A stretch of 64,000 nucleotides of DNA, from the NCBI GenBank assembly GCA_907165275.2, contig OU015655.1, positions 9,932,501 to 9,996,500 of the forward strand, written 5' to 3'. The notes under the pieces are model-generated. The model was not told where the DNA came from. It ran no database searches and saw only the letters and a list, made by a program, of their open reading frames with translations. Positions within the stretch are counted from its first letter, which is position 1, and every line of letters starts with the position of its first letter. This DNA is from Zygaena filipendulae (lineage: Eukaryota; Arthropoda; Insecta; Lepidoptera; Zygaenidae). The position numbers and the translations under genes were made by a program. Of this stretch, positions 1 through 10,200 are shown one piece after another.

Positions 1-1
1 A

Positions 2-290
2 CTAAGAGCGGCTACTCACGGCTCTAAAATCAGAGGCAATATCGGGCACGGTTGCCAGGTCGCAAAACCTAATAGCCGGACCGACCAGCCAGCAAAAAGG
101 CCGGACACTACGTTATCGAGGATTACTTATAATCCTCAATAATTTAGGGTGTCCTCAATATTGTAGGTCCGGCCTTTTTACCAAATGTCCGGCCAAACTG
201 GCTGATCTGTCTGGCTATTAGGTTTGGCGACCGGGCAACATTACTCCCGATATGGCCTCTGATTTTAGGGCCGTGTGTAGCCGCTTTAAG
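2..290. repeat. Foldback (inverted-repeat) MITE-like element
   Basis: Two arms of roughly 100-120 bp face each other. The left arm starts gcggctactcacggctct near 8 and the right arm ends with its complement near 284; both carry ctaaaatcagaggc, atatcggg, aacctaatagcc and ggccggac blocks. A short AT-rich loop lies around 125-165. No coding capacity is seen. The element may extend a few bases beyond the window edge. Confidence 0.75.
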
Positions 291-514
291 GCAAATGCAG
301 CACGCTAGGATATTTATGGCTGTTTCCCGCGGTTTCACCGGCGCTAATTTTGCGGGAATTCTGCGATGAAAAGTGCCCTATGTCCTATTCCAGACTATTA
401 TCTATGTCTGTCCCAAGTTCTAGCCAATTCCGTTTCCGGAACCCTGGGGACCAGCAGGTAGTAGTATAGATTTCTTCGGACTTAATATAATAAACATTGT
501 CCTTTTCGCTTAGT

Positions 515-717
515 ACCTACTTCCCCACTCAGAGTCGTTTTAATGATTATTATGTAATGTTAAATGGCATTCAATAAAATTTAACTTAGTTAAATGCCAA
601 TTAATATTATTTTAATGAACGTCTCTGCGTGCGGCAGTTTTGTTTTAAAAATCTTCACTCAAAATTAAGTAGGTACTAGATAGGTAATCATTAAACCGAC
701 TGAGTGCGACCGTTAAG
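515..717. repeat. MITE family A, copy 1
   Basis: The terminal inverted repeats contain CACTCAGAGTCG / CGACTGAGTG next to ttaatgatta. The interior has ttaaatgccaattaa and gcggcagttttgttttaaaa. A second copy with the same termini and interior lies at 42269-42487, which shows that this is a dispersed family. Confidence 0.7.
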
Positions 718-1067
718 TATAGATAACTTACGTGACAAGCTTGGGCGTGTCTGTCGGGCTGAAAAATACAATTTAAAGCTGAAACCAAGAAAGAAATGTC
801 GAGACATCGCGAAATCTGGTCCAAGTAGCTAACGCATTGAAACAGTAGGTAATAGTAGGTACTAGCTATAACATCAGTGTCGCAGCCAAGGGCCGGTTGA
901 AAAGCGGCTGCCAGGGACATAATAAAATTATGTATAAACCTCTAGGGTTCGCAGTCGCGGTTCCGAAGCCTGCGAGCCGCTGAGAAATGTGAACATTTTT
1001 TTTATCTGGGCGCAATAACTGATCCGTACCTACCTGTAAAGTTAGCCTAAATCTATACCAAACTCCA

Positions 1068-1385
1068 AATCTGGGGGCAAGGCAGTGCCCCCGCCAAGAC
1101 GAGCCAAGCGAAGCGGGAGCACTACCTATCTTTTCTCGAAGCGCTTCGTCGTTTTTTTGAACCCTTGTAACTTGGCTTTGGATTATACCAGACAAACGAA
1201 ATTCTCGGGATATGTTGTCAATAGCGGAATTAATAAACATTAAAGTTTTAATTGCATAGCTCTTATACTTTAGATTTTATTGATATCTAAAAAACCCTGA
1301 TTTCGTCACTGACTCACTGATGATCATCATAGTTCTTAGGGTATTTCCTAATGACCTAGAAAGCTGAAGTTTGATATGTAAGCTA
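1068..1385. repeat. Interspersed repeat R1, copy 1
   Basis: It begins with the small hairpin GGGGGCAAGGCAGTGCCCCC. This is followed by cttttctcgaagc, a tataact..ttggattata block, and a cactgactcactgatgatca tail. The same ordered blocks recur at 9548-9870. I cannot assign a transposon class; it is a short non-coding repeat. Confidence 0.6.
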
Positions 1386-1506
1386 GTTTTAGTACACAAA
1401 CAACAAAAAAATTATAAAACTTGTAATTTTTATCCCCCAACCCCTTAAACTAGTGGATGAAAGTTTGTATGAGAATTCCGCAATTTTGACTTAAAAAAAG
1501 AAATGA

Positions 1507-1987
1507 AATCCCAGTAAAAAAAAAATCATGTAAAATGATGCCAAGATGAGTCCATATGACGGCCACTGTCAAAACGTTATCAGATCTCATGTAGAGCCAA
1601 GCTTATAACTTTGCACACTATATAGTGTACTCTACAAGGCCTAACTTCACAGACTCTACACCTTAGTCAGAATATGTAGCTTGGCCGTTTCGTTACTGCA
1701 AGAACCTTGTTTAAACAGCATATGCAAAAGATTTGCTAATAATTCAGCAGGTAATGCGTTAACAGAAAAGTAATTAACAGTGGATTCATTTTTCACCTTA
1801 CGCTCATGTGAATGGAGCGACATGTTCTGACTAAGGTGTAGAGTTTGTGAAGTTAGGCCTTGTAGAGTTAGGGTGTGTAGAGTTATAAGCTTGGCTCTAC
1901 AAGACATCTGATAACTTTTTGACAGTGACCGTCATATGGACTCGTCTTGGCATCATTTTACATGAAAATGTTTTTAGTGGGATAATA
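1507..1987. repeat. Long foldback element with ~145-bp arms
   Basis: The left arm at 1527-1676 and right arm at 1821-1964 are near-exact reverse complements. Both carry tgatgccaaga, gagtccatatgacgg, gagccaagcttataact and ctctacaccttagtcaga. Outer ends read atcccagtaaaaa and, on the other strand, atcccactaaaaa. This resembles the atcccatcaaaaa terminus of the hairpin at 10788-11354, so the two may be one MITE group. The region from 1988 to 2161 shows nothing recognisable. Confidence 0.75.
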
Positions 1988-2161
1988 TACTACTATCCAA
2001 ACTGAATTCAGAAGTCAGTTAGATTTTCTTGGAATCCAATGAGTTTATGATAACTTTTGACTACTTTCTATGAATTCTAATTTTGCCGTTTAGGCTCGAA
2101 AAACGGACAAATTACTTATTATTCTAAATCCTTATAATAATTATTGGGTATAGGTACTCAC

Positions 2162-2284
2162 GTCCCTAACGCATACATTGGCTCTTTTATCATGTGGGTT
2201 CCTGTAGCCAATATCGTCGAGAGATTGGCGGAATTTTATGGACAACGCGTTGCACCATATGTGTTTCTTCACAATATTTATGTA
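2162..2284 (-). CDS. SPH exon 5: C168/C182 block of the protease domain
   Basis: Forty-one codons, phase 0 at both ends. The acceptor is agttcag|TAC and the donor GGGAC|gtgagtac. The translation runs YINIVKKHIWCNALS to KRANVCVRD, fitting the segment that follows GWG and precedes the Ser195 loop in trypsin-fold proteins. No following exon with a GDSGG-like motif could be found between 1 and 2161. Confidence 0.7.
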
Positions 2285-5200
2285 CTGAACTCTTAGATGT
2301 TTTTGTAAGAGAAATTTGTTGACGGGATATATTGTGTCCTGTAAGAAAAATACACTCCCATAATTATATTCTTTTCCTAATTATTTCGATGTAATCAAAT
2401 AAATAATATAAAAAATACTAATTTTGTACATTTTTTTGGGGTGAACGAAAAAAACTTTAGATTTTTTTAAAGATATTTCATCTAAACAATAGTGTTAGCA
2501 GAGTAACAATTTGACTGGATTCAAAAAATATTCTGCCTCATGGAAACAAGGTTCAAGAGATATCCACAACAGAAGCTTTGTTAGATTAATATTGAGTACT
2601 GGTTGTGCCCCGCGGTTTCACCCGCGTTAATTTCAGAGTTTCCGCGGGAATTCCGGGATAAAAAGTACCCTATGTGTTAATCTGATGTATAAGCTATATT
2701 ATTGTAAAGTTTCATTTAAATCCATTCAGTAGTTTTTGCGTGAAAGAGTAACAAACATCCATCCATCCATCCATCCATCCATACATTCTTACAAACTTTC
2801 GCGTTTATAATATTACCTAGTAGGAAGTAGGATAGGCGCAAGTATTGCTAAATGTATTGGGATAAAATTAACAATCCTATATCTATACAAGTGTCTCAGT
2901 AAACCAACCTAGACCTAGATAACCTATTTATTTGCAAACTTACTAGGTTAATGTTACCACCACCAGCCTGAGGTTCCCAACCGTTAGTTTTTTAAGTAGG
3001 TATTTTAAAATTCATTATTATCATTTCAGATTTTTTTTTTAGTTACCCCTTTATAAAAGAAATGCCACCCGGGCATTATACATTCTTCAAGCAACTGCAG
3101 ATTGACCTCTCCTAAGTAATCTAAATCGATCGGTCGCAGTGGTATTTCAACTAACGTGTCTGGAACTTTCCGTTTCAGTATCAACACAGCTGGACATTTT
3201 TGGAGTAAATACGTCCGGAAATATGTGTAATTGCTCACTGGAACAAAATAAAGCGATTTATTTAATAGGAATGGGAAATGCGTAATGATTAAAACTTCTT
3301 TGGTGGATTTTTTTTACAAGACGAAGTTAGGTGTTTCGTATTCCTAACTTCTTGTAAAATCTGTACAAGAATTTCGTAGTTGTGAATTAATAGACATGCG
3401 GCTAGCGACCGCTTTAGTATTGCGGTTCGAACCTATTGATTTTTCCAAGGACTTAAAAAGTTTTCTTGCACAAGTAAATACACACTGACACATGCATCAG
3501 TTTTATTTGCATTGTTGTTTAAATCGCATGTTAAGAAATTTCATCAGTTTAGGAAATAATAGAAGAAATAAAAGAGGGATGGTAGGTAACTTCTCTTACA
3601 TACCTACAAATCTCTCTTTTGTTTCTCTGTAGCTAAGAAAAATAATAATCTAGCTTACACCACGGTATCAGGATCTTGGTAACCGGTACCCGGACTCCTC
3701 GCTTCGGATGTCTATATTCGGTGCCGGTGACCACATTGATGGGGCGTGTGTCGGGCTCCGGGGATGTCGGGTTCGTGACGCACACGGCGGCAGTGATCAC
3801 AGCTGATCGGGACACCAGCGAGCCCACACATAGGCCTCGATACCAGGACTCGTAGTACACCTGTTTATAGGTAGGTACATTCAATTTTATAGTAGCTATT
3901 GAAAAACTATTGATACGCAAATCGAACGATGAAATGAGCTGCAGTGGCCATGAACGTTACAAGAACAGTAAATTCTCTACAACGCAAACTCAACCCAGTG
4001 TTTATATTACATTTGCAGATATAGGGTTGGAATGACGATTTTGGGTGCGATTCTAGATTAGCCTAAATTTTAATAAATGTTTAAATTATCATAATATAAA
4101 CTAGCCGAGCCCTGTGGTTTCATACGTGTTAATTTTGGAGTTTCCGCGGGAATTCCACGATTAAAGAACCCTAGGTCCTTTTCTGTACACACATTGTCAG
4201 ATTGTACAGGTTACATGATTTTCGGTTGAGTTATTAAGATGTGAAAAGTTAACAGATAGGCAGAGTTAACTCTCACATTTATTATATTAGTATAAGTTAG
4301 AAAATATATTTGAAGTAAGACGATAGTAAGTATATGTATAAGCAATTATATTTATCAGAATAATAATCTATCAACTCCGACTAATGAAGTGAATAAATTC
4401 AAGCTATTATCTCTCGAGCCACATAATACGCATTCCTTCATAATAAAATGCTTATTTTTTAAGTATACTCTTGTGACATGGATATTACAAGCGTCATCTA
4501 TATAACGTGTAAATGAATTAACTGAAAACTAGAAAGTAGTTTGCTCAGAATCAACTAGCGAATTGATCGCACTATGTTTTATTAAAGGTTATATTTTCTC
4601 ATTTTTACTAGCCCATGTCTAAATTATTTATAATACAATATTTGGCGCGTAGTACGCCGCCCGCAGCAAAAAAAATTGAACCGGTAGGCGCGGCCGTAAC
4701 GCTTGGAAATTCGTAGATAGGTCACCTCCAAACTAATGTTGAATAACTTTTAAAGTATAAATGTTTTCGACGTAAAATATATTTTTATCATATCATTTTT
4801 TAGTTTTTTAAATGGGGTGTATCAGGTTTTCAGTTAATTCATTAACACGTTGTATAGATTAGATATAACTAGTGATGGTTTAGGAGAAGTGTTCTTGCAC
4901 TTCTGATTAAAATTATCTTCAGGGTAGGTAATTAAATTATTCTAGTAATTATTATTGGTCTTTTCTGCCGCCTTACTCTTGACGCTTTCGAGTAAGGGTC
5001 ATACTCTTGACGCAATCGCGTTAGGATCAAATCGAACTAGAATCGAAATGAGATCGAAAAAGAATCTAATTTTGCTAGGTATTTTTTAAGCTTTGAGATC
5101 GCAATATTATCTGTGCTATCGTATTTATCTGTCAAATTTCTAGATTTCATTAAATTGTCAACGAAAACAATCCATTTTTATTGTCTTGTCAAACGTCATC

Positions 5201-6133
5201 TTTTGACGATTCCAAATACGATTTTCAATTTGAACTCAAATCAAAATCAAAATCAGCCTCAAATCATTTTCAAGAGTAAGGCATCTATGTAGGTACGAAC
5301 CAAAAATAAGTTACCACTATGCTTTACGCTGAACGAAAACATCGTAATGAAACATGCGCATCCATTAGGTTGACTGGAATTCAAAAGCAAGCTGAAAGTT
5401 CATCGTTTCTAATTGGGCCCGCGTGGTTAACAATTCGCTATAAAAGGAAGGACAGTAAAAAGACTGAATAAACTGAGTTTATAAGCCCAAATGTGAGCAA
5501 TTTTTCACTGCAAAGATATCTCTATCCTGCAATGTCTCTACATCCGTATATTAAGGTGCTGGTACTGCAGCCGCCATTTTATCCTTACTATTATAGGTAG
5601 GTACACAGCGAATGTAAGTTTGTTTGTTTGCTACGCTTTCACGTATGACCACAAAATTTTGCATACTTACACGTTCTCAGGGGTACAGAGAAGAACAAAG
5701 CGTACTTTGTAACCCGGAATTTCAGCGGCAACTTCGAAATTAACGCCGGATAAAACTCATAAAATTTTACACACACGTTATTTCAGAGATACAAAAGGGA
5801 ATTAGGGTAGGTACTTTTTATCCCAGAATTCCCGCGGGAACTCCGAGATTAGCGCAGGTGAACCGCGGGGAAAAGCTGGTAAAAATAAATTAAATAGAAT
5901 CTTTAATAATGATTATGGTACTCACAACAAACTTCACCGCACCTATTGTCGGTTTGAATGGTGTCTTCCCAACACATACTGCAAAAGCACTACCTTAGAA
6001 ACAATATTAATGAGTTAAATATTAAACTTTCCATTGACGTTTTAATAAAAGTGGTAACGATGGGTAGGCATATAGAGTTATTATAGGTTTCTATATACTT
6101 ACATAATAGAAAAGTTATATCCCATCTGTTCAT
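2162..6133 (-). CDS. Serine protease homologue (trypsin fold, catalytically dead), 5' five exons, partial at 3' end
   Basis: Spliced model on the minus strand: 6133-6103, 5978-5926, 3860-3659, 3237-3047, 2284-2162, giving 200 codons; the terminal exon with the Gly-Asp-Ser-Gly region must lie beyond the left edge. The start is the ATG at 6133-6131, followed by a hydrophobic stretch (TFLLLCVG) that can act as a signal peptide. The order of trypsin-fold landmarks is clear: VVYYESWYRGLCVGSLVS (strand before C42), AVITAAVC (normally TAAHC, so His57 is Val), CPAVLILKRKVP (normally NDIALLKL, so Asp102 is lost), EECIMPGWHF (the C-x-x-x-GWG block) and CNALS...ANVCVRD (C168/C182 region). No R-IVGG activation site is visible. 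The family is secreted pseudo-enzymes with binding or regulatory roles; the exact role here is unknown. All four junctions have GT/AG and matching phases (1,0,1,0). It could be a decaying gene, but the open frame across five exons argues against that. Confidence 0.78.
2598..2822 (-). mobile_element. Helitron-like (Lep1-type) remnant with (ATCC)n
   Basis: Reverse-oriented copy within SPH intron 4. The left end is gttgtgccccgcggtttcac, and the right end is gcgtttataatatta..tagtagga. It carries a (catc)n microsatellite at about 2757-2782. Identity with the copies at 23702 and 28103 is obvious. Confidence 0.8.
3047..3237 (-). CDS. SPH exon 4: lost-Asp block and C-x-x-x-GW block
   Basis: The acceptor is ttgttccag|TGAGC and the donor AAAGGG|gtaact. 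The exon translates (L)SNYTYFRTYLLQKCPAV through EECIMPGWHFFYKG. The catalytic-Asp position of trypsins (N-D-I-A-L-L) aligns with C-P-A-V-L-I-L here, so the Asp is absent. Two conserved Cys are present. Confidence 0.75.
3659..3860 (-). CDS. SPH exon 3: lost-His block
   Basis: The acceptor is ctataaacag|GTG and the donor CCGTGGT|gtaagc. It encodes VYYESWYRGLCVGSLVS followed by AVITAAVC, where active enzymes have TAAHC. The Cys pair (C42-C58) is retained. The exon is GC-richer than its surroundings, consistent with real coding sequence. Confidence 0.8.
4100..4296 (-). mobile_element. Helitron-like (Lep1-type) remnant
   Basis: Reverse-oriented, degenerate copy in SPH intron 2: ctagccgagccctgtggtt at the left, tttattatattagtataag at the right, with tttccgcgggaattcc inside. 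The rest of the intron (4297-5581) shows only AT-rich sequence without recognisable features. Confidence 0.65.
5582..5880 (+). mobile_element. Helitron-like (Lep1-type) remnant
   Basis: Forward-oriented copy: tccttactattata at the 5' end, a cgtatgaccacaaaattttgc body, and accgcggggaaaagctggt at the 3' end. It lies just downstream of SPH exon 2 (on the opposite strand). Confidence 0.7.
5926..5978 (-). CDS. SPH exon 2
   Basis: A 53-nt exon with acceptor gtgcttttgcag|TATGTG and donor TTTGTT|gtgagtac. It encodes (L)CVGKTPFKPTIGAVKFV and joins in phase 0 to VYYESW of exon 3. It links the hydrophobic leader to the first strand of the domain without an activation cleavage motif. Confidence 0.7.
6103..6133 (-). 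CDS. SPH exon 1: start codon and hydrophobic leader
   Basis: The ATG at 6133-6131 opens MNRWDITFLL, and the donor is TTAT|gtaagtat. Thirty-one nt gives phase 1, which matches exon 2. An arthropod-like initiator (TCAGT, minus strand, about 6155-6160) sits some 25 nt upstream, so the 5' UTR would be short. Confidence 0.65.
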
Positions 6134-6149
6134 TGTGTTGAGTTTGTGT

Positions 6150-6165
6150 GTTCAGACTGAAATTC
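6150..6165 (-). promoter_or_regulatory. Putative initiator of the SPH gene
   Basis: The minus strand reads atttcagtctgaac just before the start exon. It matches the arthropod TCAGT initiator, with no convincing TATA box at the usual distance. This is a motif match only. Confidence 0.3.
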
Positions 6166-6779
6166 TCGTTTTAATTAAAAAGTTGGCAAAAGCGGTAGGT
6201 AAGCGGTAGTCACACGTCGTAAACCATTGTTTCAAAACAACTTTATTGAAATTATTTTTTACACCTCGTATCTACTATCTGAAATTTATGAAATTTATTG
6301 GACGTTTTGATTTATCAATTTATGGAATTTTGAACAAAATATTTTTGGTTTTTTTATTTGCTTGAAAGAAATGCGGGCTTTGTATTACTATACCTACCCC
6401 TATTCTGCTTTAGGAAATGTTAAATGATTATTCTGAGATTTATGCATTGTAGCTTTAGGCAATGATTATTAAAGTAGGCGCAATTACTTAAAGTATTTTT
6501 TTAAGAATTGTAAATGCTGAAAAAATATAAACATTGCAAATACATAGCTAAATTGTTACATTTTCGGTAACACTGGTTTTAGGAAAGTCGACTTTTTAGG
6601 AAAGTGGTTAATCTAATGGTTGATAACAAAGAAGCGCTCTAAAATTCTGTTTGTTCTGTTTGTTCTGTTTGTATCAGATACCGACATTTAATGTAAAATG
6701 TGACAGTTTTAATTTCAAAAACCAATTTTAGTGGGGTAGGTGAAGGGAATGAAATATTTGCTATTGCGGTGCGAAAAAA

Positions 6780-7259
6780 GTGACATCATAACAAGGAAAT
6801 CCGGTCATACCCGGAAGAAGCAATAAATCTTGCCTAGCCGCAGATAGAGAGATCGGGTAGATTGTCGGACTCGGGGAAGGGGCGTGAATATGCGTACAGA
6901 GATATGTCTTCACCACGACCCCAACCGGGGCGTATTATGAGTGTGGAAGGAGAGAATACAACAAACGTTTGTATGGTGTTGTCTTGTTCGCACAGTGTGA
7001 GCGGTCACGCTGCGATAGATCGCATAAGGGTCGTAGTGAGGCTCCTGTAGATTGCTCCGGTTGCAAGCGAGAGCCAGATCAATATGCGAGCGAGCGGCAT
7101 CCTCGGTGTCCCGCCGCCCGCCCGGCGCCGCGCGCCCCTGCTCCGCTCCGCACTGATTGTTCCCGGCCTCCCGGCGCCCGCAATCGTTGACCGACCACCA
7201 TCCTGAGAACACTGACACCGTTCCAGACTCGAACCGCCTAGCGCATCATCAACTACGAA
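6780..7259 (+). promoter_or_regulatory. Promoter and 5' UTR region of miple
   Basis: This interval becomes strikingly GC- and CpG-rich (gcgagcgagcgg, cgccgcccgcccggcgccgc) in an AT-rich neighbourhood and ends at the ATGGAG|gtaag first coding exon. The transcription start cannot be placed. Short upstream ATG frames exist but look non-coding. Between this and the divergent SPH start lies about 650 bp with a triple ttctgtttg repeat near 6648-6673. Confidence 0.5.
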
Positions 7260-7265
7260 ATGGAG
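7260..7265 (+). CDS. miple: miple exon 1 (codes Met-Glu only)
   Basis: ATGGAG|gtaagc: only two codons precede the donor. The 7.4-kb intron that follows contains the Tc1 element, the 272-bp hairpin and several Helitron remnants. Stretches 7266-9547 and 11546-12484 show no genes; 8236-8375 looks like an old dispersed repeat tail with atcaatcaatcaaatttt. Confidence 0.8.
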
Positions 7266-10200
7266 GTAAGCCGTAAGCGGATTTAGATATTACTGTTTCG
7301 TGAGATCTTAGGTATTATTTAACTATGTACTGAAAGTAAAATTCAGTATACATTTATTCTAATTGTTTGTGATTTTCTTATGTTTTGAATGTTGTTGTAA
7401 TAAATATGTATGTGCGTATTACATTCGAAGAAGAATATAGCATTTCAATATCATCACTTCCCTTAATCTATAACTAAGTGATCATTGAAAACGTTTTTTT
7501 ATTAATCTTGTGAGTACCTAATAGAGATTTGGTTAATCATACTTACGTCGTTTGGTTGCAACTCGGTTGCAACTAACTCTACGTCATAACATTTTCAATC
7601 GACAAAAGCTCAGCAAAGCTTTGAACGTACCTAAAAGTTAATATATTCATTGTGATTGATTTATTTACTGTTTAAAAAACGTAAATTTTTGCACTAACAC
7701 TAAAACCTACGTATATATAAAACAGAATTTAAGTTAGAGCAGTGCGCAGGATCCCATCACAAAATCTCTCGACGTGAAAAGACCTCTGTCCCTGTGTGCG
7801 TGATTCCTTGTTGGTTGTTTAAAACAAAATCCTGCTTGTTTGCGTAGGTACCTACTGCGTATCGTTCTATGCAATTTGTTCTATCTCGTTCTAACTAGGC
7901 GGGCTTTTATAGATCCCTATGCTATCCGCAGGCATTTTTATGAGACTACTTTTTGTGATGTTTCAATACAAATAGACTGTCATGGAACCGAGCGATGCCT
8001 CAGAGAGATTTGTCGGTACCTATATTTATTGTTTCGTTCCGTTTCTGCCGCTTGTGTTCATTAGGTGAGATGTTGGTCGTCTTGAGACTACGGTCAGCAC
8101 TCCACCTGGTCTATAGGTACCTACTCCAGTATACCTACTCTTAACTTTTTTTACTTCTATTACCTACCTTAGTGACATAATATGTTTGAACATGTCGTCC
8201 TATAGGTTCGCAACAACTGCAACGTTTCTATCAATCAATCAATCAAATTTTAATATTCTTTATTATATTCTTTTTTGTTCTACATTGATAATAAGAATAC
8301 ATTGAGAAATAACTAAAGTAGGCAACAAAGGGCGGCTATTGCTAAAAAGCAATTTCTTCCAGGCAACCGTTTTTATATTTAACAACTGTGACAAGGCCTA
8401 AGCTTTTCTGGACCTATAGGTACCTATATTATTTATAGAAAATATTAGTTTATCGTATTGTTGATTTTTTTTTTTCAAGTCAAGTCATTCTTTGAATGAA
8501 AAAACAAAGTTTATCCTTATTTTGAAGTAAATTTCATAAAAATGCTTTTGAAGTAAGACCTACAGAAAAAACCGCAGTAATACCCACACTTACCCTTGAT
8601 CTGTCAAACTTATTATTTTTGAAGCTACAATTATCTAGGTATATCTTTTCGGCATGTTAGTTAGGAAATCAACAGAAGTAACCTGAAAATTCAGCATAAA
8701 ATTGACGCATTCAAATAACAAATTCGCGTCATATAATTTACGTTACTGAAAAAAATAAAACATTTAAACACGCTCGTTTTTTTTTAATTATTTTATCTCG
8801 TAAGAAACATATTCAAAAAGTCAACTTTGGCGAACGCGTCGGCGTCTTTAATCTCGACATCAAAGCGACCTAGTCGGATGAATACCGCAGACAACACAGT
8901 CTAACTATGTAGGTACCTAGTTGTTTATAATCTGGAGACTAACTTGTTATGGGGTCATTTTCCTTTTAGCAAAGGAATTTGTTTTTTTTTTCTTCAATTA
9001 CGAACGGAATTTTGATTGAACCTAACACTTAAAGTATAATATTATTATCTCTATGACAAATAATTACATAGCCCATTCGGTTTCTCGATTTCTATGACTT
9101 AAAAAAAAACATTAAACGTCTGTTCAAGTCTGGGTTCTACATTATTTTAAATTTTGGTCTAAATTTGAGTTCAATTTAATCTTTTAGAGTTGAATGTTTT
9201 TATTGTATGTAAATAATTTATTTGTAAAGCAATAAAGTTAAAATTTATAAAAACAAAGTAGAGAAAAAATAGCGATGAATTCATGCTTTCAGATGAATTG
9301 TTGTGAATGTGTACGTGTTTTTGTGTGTCTAAAATAAATTAGGTAGGTACCTACTATCCAAGTTTCGCTACACACGTAAGTAGGTACCATACTTATCTCG
9401 ACCTCACTGCAACGTTTGACCTCACATGACACATGAGTTTAATTTTAGCTCTCATAACTACGAAACAAATAAATATAAGTCATTGCACGGTAAGCAGCGC
9501 AGAATCAACTCGATAATACAATTTTCAGTACTTGTGTGTATTATAATCTGGGGGCACGGCAGTGCCCCCGCCAAGTCGAGCAACAAAAGCGGCACGGCCG
9601 TACTATCCTTTTCTCGAAGCAATTCAGGCCATTTTCGACCCCCTATAACTTCGTTGTGGATAAAACTAGAAGCCTGAATTTTTAGTAAACAAGCAGGTAT
9701 TGTATAAAGACGGTATAATTTAAATTTCATTCGATTTGAACCAGTAGTTTAAGAATTATAACTAGTCAAAGTTTCTTAATTTTGTAGGTCACTCACTCAC
9801 TCACTGACCGATCATCAAAACTCTAAGGCACTTCTAGCAGACATAGAAGTTTGAAATTTAGAATACAATTAGTGTTTATTGTATAAATCAAGGAAAAATT
9901 GAAATATTTTGCAATTTCGGTACAGTTTTCTAGATACACCAACTGCATAAATAACTTTGTAATCCCATATAAATGTATGGAATTACAAAGTTACATATGC
10001 AGTTATATGTACCAACTGCACAAATAACTTTGTAATCCCATATAAATGTATGGAATTACAAAGTTATATATGCAGTTATATGTACCAACTGCACAAATAA
10101 CTTTGTAATCCCATATAAATATATGAGACTAGCTGTTCCCTGCGGTTTCACCCGCGATAATTTCGGAGATCCCGCGGGAATTCAGAAATGCAAAGTAGTT

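Noticed and set aside
2930..2990. Possible Ser195-type exon of the protease homologue (minus strand reads PQAGGGNI)
   Set aside because: No GDSGG-like motif, stop codons nearby, and it lies between exons 4 and 5, which splice in phase without it.
6862..7218. Short frames on both strands in the GC-rich miple 5' region
   Set aside because: Low stop frequency in GC-rich DNA explains them; no similarity to known domains, and the real start ATG lies at 7260 next to a donor.
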